A program made the translations under genes and the position numbers. Shown piece by piece: positions 1 to 8,700 of a stretch of DNA of 64,000 nucleotides (positions within the stretch are counted from its first letter, which is position 1; the number at the start of each line of letters is the position of its first letter). The notes beneath the pieces were generated by a model that saw only the letters and a list, made by a program, of their open reading frames with translations, was not told where the DNA came from and did not search any database. This DNA comes from Anaerolineaceae bacterium (GTDB taxonomy: Bacteria; Chloroflexota; Anaerolineae; Anaerolineales; Anaerolineaceae). The DNA is taken from contig DUMZ01000015.1 of the NCBI GenBank assembly GCA_012839565.1, forward strand, positions 1 through 64,000, read 5' to 3'.

Positions 1-8
1 ATGGTACC

Positions 9-3000
9 TTAACTGAAGTTGGTACGATGAACACTTCCGGCTGTGCCATTGTCCAGTGTGTAGATCTTGGTAAAGCTGCCACAGTCGGTACCGGCAACAT
101 ACAAGAAGCCTTCAGCACCAGACATACCAGTAAAGGCCGCGATACCAGGAGGCAAGGGGATGTTTTTGATAACAGTCGCTTCGCCAGTTGTGGTATCGAT
201 GCTCATGAAATTGCTTGTACCTGTGCTGTAACCATAAAGTGTGGAGTAATCGGTACCAACAAAGTCACCCGCAAAGAGTTGATCAGGAGCATTAGCGATT
301 ATCTCGTAAGAGGCTGGGATAGAGAGATCTTCCCATCGTACTAATTTATCACTAATAACTTCAGCGCCGAAAGCAGGTGGAGCCTGGGTAATGCCATATT
401 GGGCAGCGTTGGGGGCTAACTGGAAGGTAGCAGGACCTTCAATGCTGGGGTTGGGATTGCGGAAAATTGAAACAGCTTCTTTGTTCTTTGCAATTTCGCC
501 GGTGAAGGCGGGGATATTGAGAGCGAGAGGCTGGAAGCCCATATCGTGTTCAGATATGGAGTAAGTAGCGCCACCAGTACCTTCGTTGGTCAGGTAGATG
601 TAGCCAATTTCGTCATCGTCATTTAAGAAGATGCTGCGTTCAACTTCGATTGGGTCAACTACGAGCAAACCGGAACCGAGGTAGATGTCGTGTTGGTTAA
701 TAACACTTTGAACAACGCTGACATTTTCGGTCTTGGTTTCATATTGATTCTTTGAAGCTGTGATAGCCACGAGCTGTGGATTGGTTTCTGTTGGTTCAAA
801 GAACCAGTAGAGACCACTGGCAGCTTCAAAGGTGTGTTCAGCAGTCTTGGTTTCATTGAGTTCAGTTGAAACAGTCGCGTCAAAGAGTTTAAGATCACCA
901 ATATTGGCGTCGTAAACGTAACCGGCAACGACACCACCAGGAATGGCTTCACATTCAGAGGCATCATGGCTGATGACGACATCGTCAACCTGCCAATAGT
1001 AGCCCCAGTCAGCAACGAAGTGGAATTCAATCATTGCCTGAGCTGCACCAGCCAATTGGGCACTAACATCAATGCTGTAATCATGTTGTTCGGTTGTATC
1101 GGGTAATGTAATGAGGTTACTCCATGTTGTACCACCGTCAACAGAATATCTGACTTCTTGTGTTTGGTTGTAATAGCGACGTACGTAACTCTTGAATTCA
1201 AGAATAACTTCCGAGGAAGCGCTGAAGTCTAAAACAGGTGTACGCAAACCAGTGTTCTGGTCGCCACCGTAACCATAGGCATCAGAGTCAACCATGGCAA
1301 AAATGCCTTCGCCACCGGTCAGGTTTCCACGATTTCTGGGATCATCAAAGTGCCATCCAGGTTGGCTGTTGTAGTTATAGATAGTCCAGCCAGCGGGGAG
1401 GCCTTCATCGAAGCCTTCGTTCACGCCACCACCAACGTAACCGGGCGCGCGGCAGAGGGCTGCGCTGACATTGAGGTAGAAGTCTTGAACCAGGTTAAAA
1501 TCACCAGTTAAACTGCGTGTTTCGGGAATGTAGCCAATGTTGGCTGCGGTTACGGTAACTTCGTAGTCGACATCTTCGTAAAGGGTGATGCTGTATTCAC
1601 CGGTGAAGGGATCAGAAATGGTTTCAAACTCATGATCTGCAGCGGTGAAGACAAGGGTTGCCATCAAGGGATAACCGTGAAACTCAAGGGTTCCTGCAAC
1701 GCCATCATCATAGACAGTACCAGTCACGACCTTGGCAGGCAGGGCTTCGAGGTAGAAGTTTTGCACAACAGGATCTTCAGCACCTTCAGGAACAGTAATG
1801 GTTGCGGTATCAGGCAAGTAACCCATCAAGCTGGCGGTAGCAGCATATGTGTCGGCATCAACCTGCGCGGTGTAGAAACCTTCAGCGTTGGTGGTCACAT
1901 TGCGGGTGTAGCCATCAGGATCGGTTGGAACCAAGGTGACTTTTGCACCAGCAAGGGGGTTGGCGGGAGTGGCGTCATCGTAAACAGTACCCTGAACAAT
2001 ATAGTCACCACACATACCAGCAGCAACTTCAATGGCGTCCATGATGCGGATTTCACCATAACCGGTCGCGTAGTTGGGTTGGGTATTGTAAGTAGGGTGG
2101 GGAACCGGGAAGGCGGTTTGTTCAAGGATGGTTTCAAGCGTTCCATATTGACCGGCAAGACAAGGCGCGGCTTCAACGAGCATAGCGATCGTACCAGCAA
2201 CGTGGGGCGCTGACATGGAGGTACCCGAGTAGCTGGAATAGGAAGTGTCAGAGCCCTGGGTTGATGAACGAATACCAACACCAGGTGCCGCAAACTGGGG
2301 TTTCAGATCAGCCCAACCATCGTTGGGGTTGACGTCGTCAAGATTGTCTGTTGGACCCTTGTTAGAGTGGTTGGCATATTGGCTGGAACTCTTAGAGGTT
2401 GAACCAACACCGGAAACGTTACCATAGCGGGCGGGGTTACCAACCGTGTTTAAGGGCGGGTCACTTGGGTAACCACAGTTGCTGTTGTTACCGTTAGAAA
2501 AGGCGGGATAAATACCTGCGGCAACCCAGCCATTAACAGCTGTGCGATACCAGTCATTATATTCCTGTTGACAGTTCCCCCAGGAGTTGTTCACAGAGAC
2601 GGGGCGCAGGTCAGGGTTGGGATTTGCACCGGTGAGGTCGTGGGGAGCGGTAACAAACTGGGCACATGCCAAGAGGGCTTCACCAGTACAAGAGCTGGTA
2701 TCACAGCCACGGCAGGCGATCCAATTGGCACCGGGAGCGACACCGATTTGGTTCACTTCATCGGCGGTCTTACCGACCATGGTGCCCATAGTGTGGGAAC
2801 CGTGTCCGTTATCGTCGCGTGGTGCCTGATAGTTGCTGCTGTAAGGATCGTACCAGTTGTAGTTGTGGTCATAGCCACTGCCTTCTTTACCGCGATAGGA
2901 AGCGTTTAGGGCTTCGTGGGTATAGCGAACACCAGTGTCGATATTGGAGACGGTGTAGCTGCCACCTTCATAACCGGCTGCCCAGGCATCTGGTGCCTGA

Positions 3001-3497
3001 ATGACGGTCAGGTTGGGCTCGACAGCCATGATTTGGTCTTCTGAAGCAGGTTCGGGTTCATAGATGTGGAAGATGGGCTCGGCAGTGATAGCCTGGACGC
3101 CTTCAAAATCCTGAACAGCAAAAAGAACGGTCGCATTCGAGTTCTTAACAAAAATACTGTTGTTAATCCAGAATGGGCGGAACTCAACACCAGCGTTGCT
3201 AAGATATGCCTGAACTGCAGCCTGGCTGGTTTCCATTTGGGCTTTGAGGGTTTCGTAAACGAACCAACCTCGGTCAGACCAGTTCATGGAATAAGCGGGG
3301 CTCAAGTCAGCAGTATAAGCAAACTCGATAAAGTATGAGGCAGATCCGTTGGCTTGCATATCTTGCAAGACGGCCTCCTCGATGGTCACCGCTGGTTGAG
3401 CGGCGATCTCTGCGCGTGCGGTCTGTGGGGCATAGCTAAAGAGCAAGCCTAACAGAAGCAGAACGGAGAGAATTTTGGTAATTGAAAATTTTCTCAT
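9..3497 (-). CDS. Secreted S8 (subtilisin-like) serine protease with carboxypeptidase-regulatory-like domains
   Basis: Predicted extracellular endopeptidase. Residues 1-30 form a signal peptide (basic MRK, Leu-rich core, ARA cleavage region). The subtilase triad is visible: Asp187 in NIDTG, His232 in NGHGSH and Ser427 in GTSMSAPH. After the catalytic domain come two carboxypeptidase-regulatory-like beta domains (about 530-710), a MAM-like or jelly-roll region (about 720-880), a third regulatory-like domain, and the start of a propeller-like segment that matches the protein at 5777-10285. The start at 3497 is chosen because GAAGGATG lies just upstream of ATG; an in-frame extension to 3581 has no separate ribosome site. 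The protein stops abruptly inside the propeller-like segment at the window edge, where the paralogue continues for several hundred residues, so a frameshift is possible. Confidence 0.88.
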   Translation of the reverse strand: MRKFSITKILSVLLLLGLLFSYAPQTARAEIAAQPAVTIEEAVLQDMQANGSASYFIEFAYTADLSPAYSMNWSDRGWFVYETLKAQMETSQAAVQAYLSNAGVEFRPFWINNSIFVKNSNATVLFAVQDFEGVQAITAEPIFHIYEPEPASEDQIMAVEPNLTVIQAPDAWAAGYEGGSYTVSNIDTGVRYTHEALNASYRGKEGSGYDHNYNWYDPYSSNYQAPRDDNGHGSHTMGTMVGKTADEVNQIGVAPGANWIACRGCDTSSCTGEALLACAQFVTAPHDLTGANPNPDLRPVSVNNSWGNCQQEYNDWYRTAVNGWVAAGIYPAFSNGNNSNCGYPSDPPLNTVGNPARYGNVSGVGSTSKSSSQYANHSNKGPTDNLDDVNPNDGWADLKPQFAAPGVGIRSSTQGSDTSYSSYSGTSMSAPHVAGTIAMLVEAAPCLAGQYGTLETILEQTAFPVPHPTYNTQPNYATGYGEIRIMDAIEVAAGMCGDYIVQGTVYDDATPANPLAGAKVTLVPTDPDGYTRNVTTNAEGFYTAQVDADTYAATASLMGYLPDTATITVPEGAEDPVVQNFYLEALPAKVVTGTVYDDGVAGTLEFHGYPLMATLVFTAADHEFETISDPFTGEYSITLYEDVDYEVTVTAANIGYIPETRSLTGDFNLVQDFYLNVSAALCRAPGYVGGGVNEGFDEGLPAGWTIYNYNSQPGWHFDDPRNRGNLTGGEGIFAMVDSDAYGYGGDQNTGLRTPVLDFSASSEVILEFKSYVRRYYNQTQEVRYSVDGGTTWSNLITLPDTTEQHDYSIDVSAQLAGAAQAMIEFHFVADWGYYWQVDDVVISHDASECEAIPGGVVAGYVYDANIGDLKLFDATVSTELNETKTAEHTFEAASGLYWFFEPTETNPQLVAITASKNQYETKTENVSVVQSVINQHDIYLGSGLLVVDPIEVERSIFLNDDDEIGYIYLTNEGTGGATYSISEHDMGFQPLALNIPAFTGEIAKNKEAVSIFRNPNPSIEGPATFQLAPNAAQYGITQAPPAFGAEVISDKLVRWEDLSIPASYEIIANAPDQLFAGDFVGTDYSTLYGYSTGTSNFMSIDTTTGEATVIKNIPLPPGIAAFTGMSGAEGFLYVAGTDCGSFTKIYTLDNGTAGSVHRTNFS

Positions 3498-3576
3498 ATC
3501 GCATCCTTCTTTAGTTTTATTTTTGAAATTTGTGACAACTTCTCTAACATAAAATGGTTTTCTTTTGATAGTAAAC

Positions 3577-3586
3577 AGCACCTCCT
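3577..3586 (-). promoter_or_regulatory. Conserved leader motif AGGAGGTGCT (copy 1)
   Basis: A strong Shine-Dalgarno-like 10-mer about 80 bases upstream of the protease start. An identical copy lies 76 bases upstream of the paralogue's start (10361-10370). It may serve a short leader ORF or a structural role; no convincing leader peptide was found. Confidence 0.4.
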
Positions 3587-3659
3587 GGTTTGAAGTTCGT
3601 GTTCCTGAAAAGTATGTCTTTGGAAATGAATGCCAAAGATTTTGACAAGGTTCACATGT

Positions 3660-3695
3660 AAGGACTTAAAAGTGTTTCCTCTATTGTAAGTCCTT
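3660..3695 (-). promoter_or_regulatory. Leader hairpin upstream of the S8 protease gene
   Basis: The arms AAGGACTTA (3660-3668) and TAAGTCCTT (3687-3695) form a perfect 9-bp stem with an 18-base loop, inside the predicted leader RNA. There is no U-run, so it is not a simple terminator. Function unknown; possibly RNA stability or regulation. Confidence 0.45.
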
Positions 3696-3727
3696 CCGTT
3701 TATATGCGTGATTTTGAACACGCTATA

Positions 3728-3756
3728 ATTATAGGGGTGTTCAAAAATAGTGTCAA
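3728..3756 (-). promoter_or_regulatory. Consensus sigma-70-type promoter for the S8 protease gene
   Basis: On the minus strand TTGACA (3751-3756) and TATAAT (3728-3733) are separated by exactly 17 bases, a perfect vegetative promoter. Transcription would begin near 3721, giving an untranslated leader of about 220 bases before the protease start codon. The same arrangement occurs upstream of the paralogue at 10285. Confidence 0.8.
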
Positions 3757-4504
3757 GATGATTCGCTTTAATGAGTTTGATTTCAATAGAAATTTGAAAT
3801 AATTGATACAATATAAGCATGCATAATATAAAAATATTTCATTTTTAAATAGTATTGACGATGCGCTGTAAATTAGAAAATATTTCTAACAAGAAAGCAA
3901 TTTAGCAAGGGGAAGGTGATTAAGGAAAGGTTGGTGAGGATGTTAACTTTACCGTTAGCGAGACGCATTTACTGAAGAAGTGAAGAAAACCTAGCAGAGA
4001 AACTATAAGAAAACTAGTCAAATAATTATAAAAGAGAAAAATTGTGTGTTTATAGAAACTCCCATGAAGGATTTGGCTGATATGTATACAATTGCGCCTA
4101 CTGAAATTAAAACTAGTGGTTGTCATAAAAGAATCATTGAAATTGATTAGTTTGCTTTCTTTCTAGGTGTTATTTACAAAAACATTTTGATGCTATTGAA
4201 ATTGAATTTAAGTTTTAAAACATGAGTGTTTACGGGTGTATATAGAGCATTATTAAAACAAGCAAAATTTCAAGAAATATATTACAGTTTGTTCAAAGTC
4301 ATTATTTCTATTCGTATAGCCACTTATATTGTAAAAGAATCCTGTAAAGCATCTAATAGAAAGTGCCTTTTAAATAATTTGAGATAAAATAACAAGAGAC
4401 GTTTGTGAAAAATAACATGAAATTTGAAAAACTAATTTTTATTAGCGCCTTTCTATTGAAAAAGAAGAAAAATGTTTAGAAAACTCTGATTTATAAAGGA
4501 AATT
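3757..4504. other. AT-rich intergenic stretch without a convincing gene
   Basis: This is the remainder of a roughly 1-kb gap between the divergent S8 protease and C39-like peptidase genes. It is AT-rich and broken by stops in all frames. The longest plus-frame run without a stop ends near 4150 and gives about 50 residues with no recognisable domain and no good ribosome site. I see no tRNA, terminator or repeat. It may contain eroded coding sequence, but I cannot support a gene. Confidence 0.4.
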
Positions 4505-5587
4505 ATGAAAAGGAAAAAATCTGTCCTTACTATTCTTATTTCTGTTTCATTGACAATAATTATCATGTCAGGAATAAAGACATCAACAGCTAAAGCCGAT
4601 GAAGGTGTTCAATGGATTTATCCTAATTATGGAAAAACTGAATTTAAAACAGGGGATGGTATTACAACTATGTATCTGATTGGTGGCTCACCAGTTCCTC
4701 CAAAAGATTATGACGATATATCATATGACACTAATTTCAGCGATGAGCCAATAGTCTTGCTAGAAAAATTCCCATCATACTCGTGGGTTTATGGCTGTGG
4801 AGCGGTTAGTGGATCTATGGTTGCTGCATGGTATGACAGAAATGGCTATCCGAATATTTATACAGGTAGTGTTGGTAATGGAGTTGCGCCAATAACAGAT
4901 AATGACTGGTCAGGTTCGTGGGTAGATAGAACTGGCCGACGTTATCCGAACAATCCAATTGTGGCTTCAAGGCAAAATTATGATAACCGAAATGAAAGAG
5001 GTACTATTGATAATTATTGGTTGGAATATTTAAGTGATGAAGAAGACCCTTTTATTCAAAACAATTGGATTGAACATCAGCCAGAAACAGTCGGTGATTA
5101 CATGAAAACAAGTCAATCTAATCATATGAACAAAGACGGTATGACCGCCATCTTTATGAAGACTCACCCAGATCGTCCAAGACGTTATTGTACAGATCTT
5201 GAAAACGATCCTTATTACTACAGAGATGGGCTTGTTGGTTTAAAAAACTTTTTTGAATCAAAAGGCTATCAGATAAAAGACTGTTTTAATCAATCCACTT
5301 ACGAAGGAGGTTTTACTCTTGAAGAATACAAGGAGCTAATTAATAACGGAAATCCTGTAATAATCTCTGTTGTGGGGCATATTATGGTTGGTTATGGGTA
5401 TCAAGGTAACACTATATTTATACGGGATACATGGCAAAGTAATCCTGATATTATTAAAACAATGGAGTGGGGTGGCAATTATTTAGACATGCAAATGCTT
5501 GGTGTCTCAGTTATTACACTTGTTGAGCAAACAGAAGAATATTATTTATTTTATCCCTTGATGATTATAAAAACAGATACACCCTAA
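4505..5587 (+). CDS. Secreted C39-like (papain-fold) cysteine peptidase
   Basis: A 360-residue exported protein. Residues 1-31 look like a signal peptide (KRKK, hydrophobic core, AKA then DE). The fold is suggested by a nucleophile region YGCGAVSGSMVAAWYD (Cys98), followed much later by VVGHIMVGYGY (His292) and IRDTW (Asp308), matching the Cys...His...Asp order of the C39-like/papain superfamily. The start has AAAGGA six bases upstream. Base composition is clearly more AT-rich than the two long flanking genes, which hints at a separate history. It sits between a secreted protease and its paralogue, so it may belong to an extracellular protein-processing set; the substrate is unknown. Confidence 0.7.
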   Translation: MKRKKSVLTILISVSLTIIIMSGIKTSTAKADEGVQWIYPNYGKTEFKTGDGITTMYLIGGSPVPPKDYDDISYDTNFSDEPIVLLEKFPSYSWVYGCGAVSGSMVAAWYDRNGYPNIYTGSVGNGVAPITDNDWSGSWVDRTGRRYPNNPIVASRQNYDNRNERGTIDNYWLEYLSDEEDPFIQNNWIEHQPETVGDYMKTSQSNHMNKDGMTAIFMKTHPDRPRRYCTDLENDPYYYRDGLVGLKNFFESKGYQIKDCFNQSTYEGGFTLEEYKELINNGNPVIISVVGHIMVGYGYQGNTIFIRDTWQSNPDIIKTMEWGGNYLDMQMLGVSVITLVEQTEEYYLFYPLMIIKTDTP

Positions 5588-5715
5588 AAAGGTGAGGTGA
5601 TAATTTGTTCGCCTATTTCATAGGAAAAGCCAAACTATAATACGAATGAGGGCATTTCCCCGTAGCTTGCTACGAGGATCAGAAACGAAATTATTTAGAT
5701 TTTTTCTAAAAGTAA

Positions 5716-5740
5716 AGAGGCTGTCAATTCGACAGCCTCT
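5716..5740 (-). terminator. Hairpin terminator after the 1502-residue surface protein gene
   Basis: Perfect 10-bp stem AGAGGCTGTC/GACAGCCTCT with a five-base loop, 37 bases beyond the stop of the minus-strand gene. Read on the minus strand it is followed by a U-rich stretch (TTTACTTTT), so it is likely a rho-independent terminator for that gene. It may also stop plus-strand readthrough from the peptidase gene. Confidence 0.65.
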
Positions 5741-5776
5741 GGGTTTATTACCAATCAGGTAATTCTAAGCCATGAA

Positions 5777-8700
5777 CTAGTGCACAGGTGGGGCGAAGTA
5801 GATCTGGATCATGGGCAGATAAATGTAGTTGAAAGGCAGGATGCGTAACTGCACGGGGATGGTGATCTTGGGATCGGGTGCATTGGCGATGCTAAGCGCG
5901 CCAAAGTAATCGCCCCAAACCAAACCAGTGGAGTCAAATGTGAGGGTTACATCAACTGTACCACCGTCGGCAAAGACGACACCGGCAGTGGGATCTTCTT
6001 CAAGCCAGGGGATGTCACCGGGTTCAATTGGCCCACCACCGGAGCTGCCTGCGATGCTGAAAGCGTCCAGTTCACCACTGGGATGGTCTCCAACCTTAAC
6101 AGAGTTACCTGAGACAGTATCGATGATGCGTAATTCGCTGTAATCATTATCGCTACAGGCTGCCCAATAGAGGATACCGTTAATTTCGTCGTAGTCCATT
6201 CCCTGAGCATATTTTGGAGAATAGCCAAGACCGCTACCGACCTGAGTAGAACCGCCAGGGTTATCGGGCGCAAATTTATGCAATGCCGCAGTTACTAAAT
6301 CAACAACGTAAAGCATATTTTCGCTGGGGATATAGGCGATATCAATTGCGCAAGACGCACTGGAAATCATACCAATAGTTTCTGTGTCGCCATTGGGGTG
6401 AATCTTGAACAGAGTAGAATCTGATCCGCAGTTCGAAGTCGTAGCATAGAAGTAACCATCGGCACCAGCCATACCAGTCACGTTACCTGAAGGTGTTGAT
6501 ATAGTACCTATAGATGTGTGAGCACCTGTTTCAACGTCGACAGTTTTTAACATTTTTGTGTCATTGTCAACGACATAGAGTTTAGTAAAGTCGTCACCGA
6601 GGAAGTCACCAGCGTAAATTTTGCCCTCAGGGGTACCAAACTGGGTCCATGTTCCCGGAACTGAAACATCGGGGAATTTGGCGTAAGTCTGTGGTGAAGG
6701 GAAGAGATGAGCAGCGTAAGCGGGCACTACTTCAGTAATGCCGTATTGAGCAGCGTTCTCATTCAGCTGAATAGTTGCGCCCGGCAAAGGAGCTAGTGCG
6801 TTGGGTTTGGCTTCAGTTGTTGGGTTGGCTACTGCGAGGCTGGGTCCAGTGTATTCAGGAATGTTAAGCCTGCGAGGGGCAACGTGTTGTTTAACTTCTA
6901 TGAATTTAGGTTGACCATAAGCATAGGGCACAGGACCTTCGCCGACAAGTTCGGAGATTTCGAAGATAGCATCCTGGGCACCGACGTTGGTGAAGGTGAG
7001 GAATTGCTCGGCTAATTGGTTAGGATAGAGTTCCTGATAGACAAAATCAGGGGTGTAGGTCAAGCAGGGGCTGTCGTGGCGCAGGGTAAAGTCGACAAAG
7101 ACTTCTTCGCTGTTGCCAAGGACAACACCGTCAACACGACCGGTTACATAACCTTCGTAGACGAATTCAACATCGTAAGTGCCAGCCTGGACAGCGTAGC
7201 TGTAGTAGCCATCTTCACCGGTGACAGTGCTCTTGTGGAGTTCACCATCGCGATAGAAGTTGACCGTTACCTCAGCAGCAGGAGCAGGATTGACATCACA
7301 TTTTTCAAAGGCTTCAACGGTACCTTTGATGTTACCGTAGTTGTAAGGACGCCAGACATGCAGGGTTACAGGGATGGGCGGAACTTCGATGGGTGTATCG
7401 GTTTTGATGCGGAGCTCGCCAAAATAGTCACCGGGCTGGTCGATATCTTTCACAGACCAGGTGAGCTGGATTTGATCGGATTCACCAGGAAGGACAACAC
7501 CTTCAACGGGGTCTTCGTCTAGCCAGGGAATGGCTCCACCGCCACCACCACCATAAGCGTGGATTGCGTAGGAGTCGATTTCAGTTCCACTGGGGAATGC
7601 GCCAATCGATGCTGAGGCACCTGTGGTGCGGTCGATAACACGCAATTCGGGAATTGAATGATAGGAAGCCCAGTAGATAACGTCATTGACTTCATCGTAG
7701 TCCATACCCTGGGCGTAGTTAGCGTTGACACCAACCGATCCAACAACAGTACCAGCGGCAGTTTCGGGGTCAATCTTCCAAAGCATGTCATCAACCAGGT
7801 CCACACCATAGAGCATGTTTTCGCTTGGAATGTAGACAATGTCGATCAAACAGGTTGCACCTGAAATGACACCAATTTCTTCCATGCTGGCGTCAGTGAA
7901 GACTTTGGTGAGGACAGAGCGAGTACCACATTCAGTACCAACACCATAGAAGAAGCCATTGGCGCCAGTTAAACCGGAGTAGGTCGTTCCACTGGGTCTG
8001 GTCACGTAGCCAATCTCGGTTGCCGCAGCAGTTTCGGTGTCAACGGTATACATATTGCCATTGTTGTAGCTGATGGCATAGAGTTTGCTGTAATCACCAC
8101 CAAGGAAGTCACCGGCGAAGAGATAAGTTGCCGCGCCTGTGGAGCCTCTGTTTTCATAGGTGGTGGGAAGGGTCAAATCTGGCCAGTGCCAGAGCGTATC
8201 ACTAAGCAATTCTGCAGCGGTTGCAGCAGGTGCCTGGGTGATACCGAATTTAGCAGCATTGGGTGACAATTCAAGGGTGAGTGGTCCTTGGTAAGCTGTG
8301 GTCAGCTTGGGATCGCGGAAGATTGAAGAAGGTTCGTCACTATGGGGAATTTCACCGGTGAATGCTGGAATGCTGACTGTGGGTTTTGGAGCAGGTTGAT
8401 AGAGCGGTTCGTAACCGTAATCAACTTCGATGATTTCGTAAGAACCGTAAGCAGCACCCTTGTTGTGCAGCGTTAAGGTGCTGTATTCGTCATCATCGCC
8501 CAGGAAGATGGCGCGTTCGAGTGCTTCGGGATTAGCAACAATCCAACCGGAGCCGATGCGGAAGTCCTGGCGGTTGACAATTTCGGGGGTAATAGCGCGT
8601 TCTTCAACGACAGTACCGTATTTGTCTTTCGAAACGGTAAATTCAACATCCTCGGCAACTGCGCCTACAGTGGGTTGGAAGAAGTAGTAGAGACCGTCGT

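Noticed and set aside
1632..2213. Long plus-strand open frame of about 190 codons inside the protease gene
   Set aside because: It lies entirely antisense to strongly supported domains, has repetitive Gly/Val content and no ribosome site; it is a mirror of the real gene's codon pattern.
3920..4126. Minus-strand frame of 68 codons in the AT-rich gap
   Set aside because: No ribosome site, no domain, and composition matches random AT-rich DNA.
5663..5676. Small perfect inverted repeat CGTAGCTTGCTACG as a mobile-element end
   Set aside because: Only 14 bases, no partner copy, no transposase nearby; the stem alone is not informative.
7016..7522. Plus-strand open frame of 168 codons within the surface protein gene
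   Set aside because: Antisense to a regulatory-like domain, no ribosome site, no recognisable motif.
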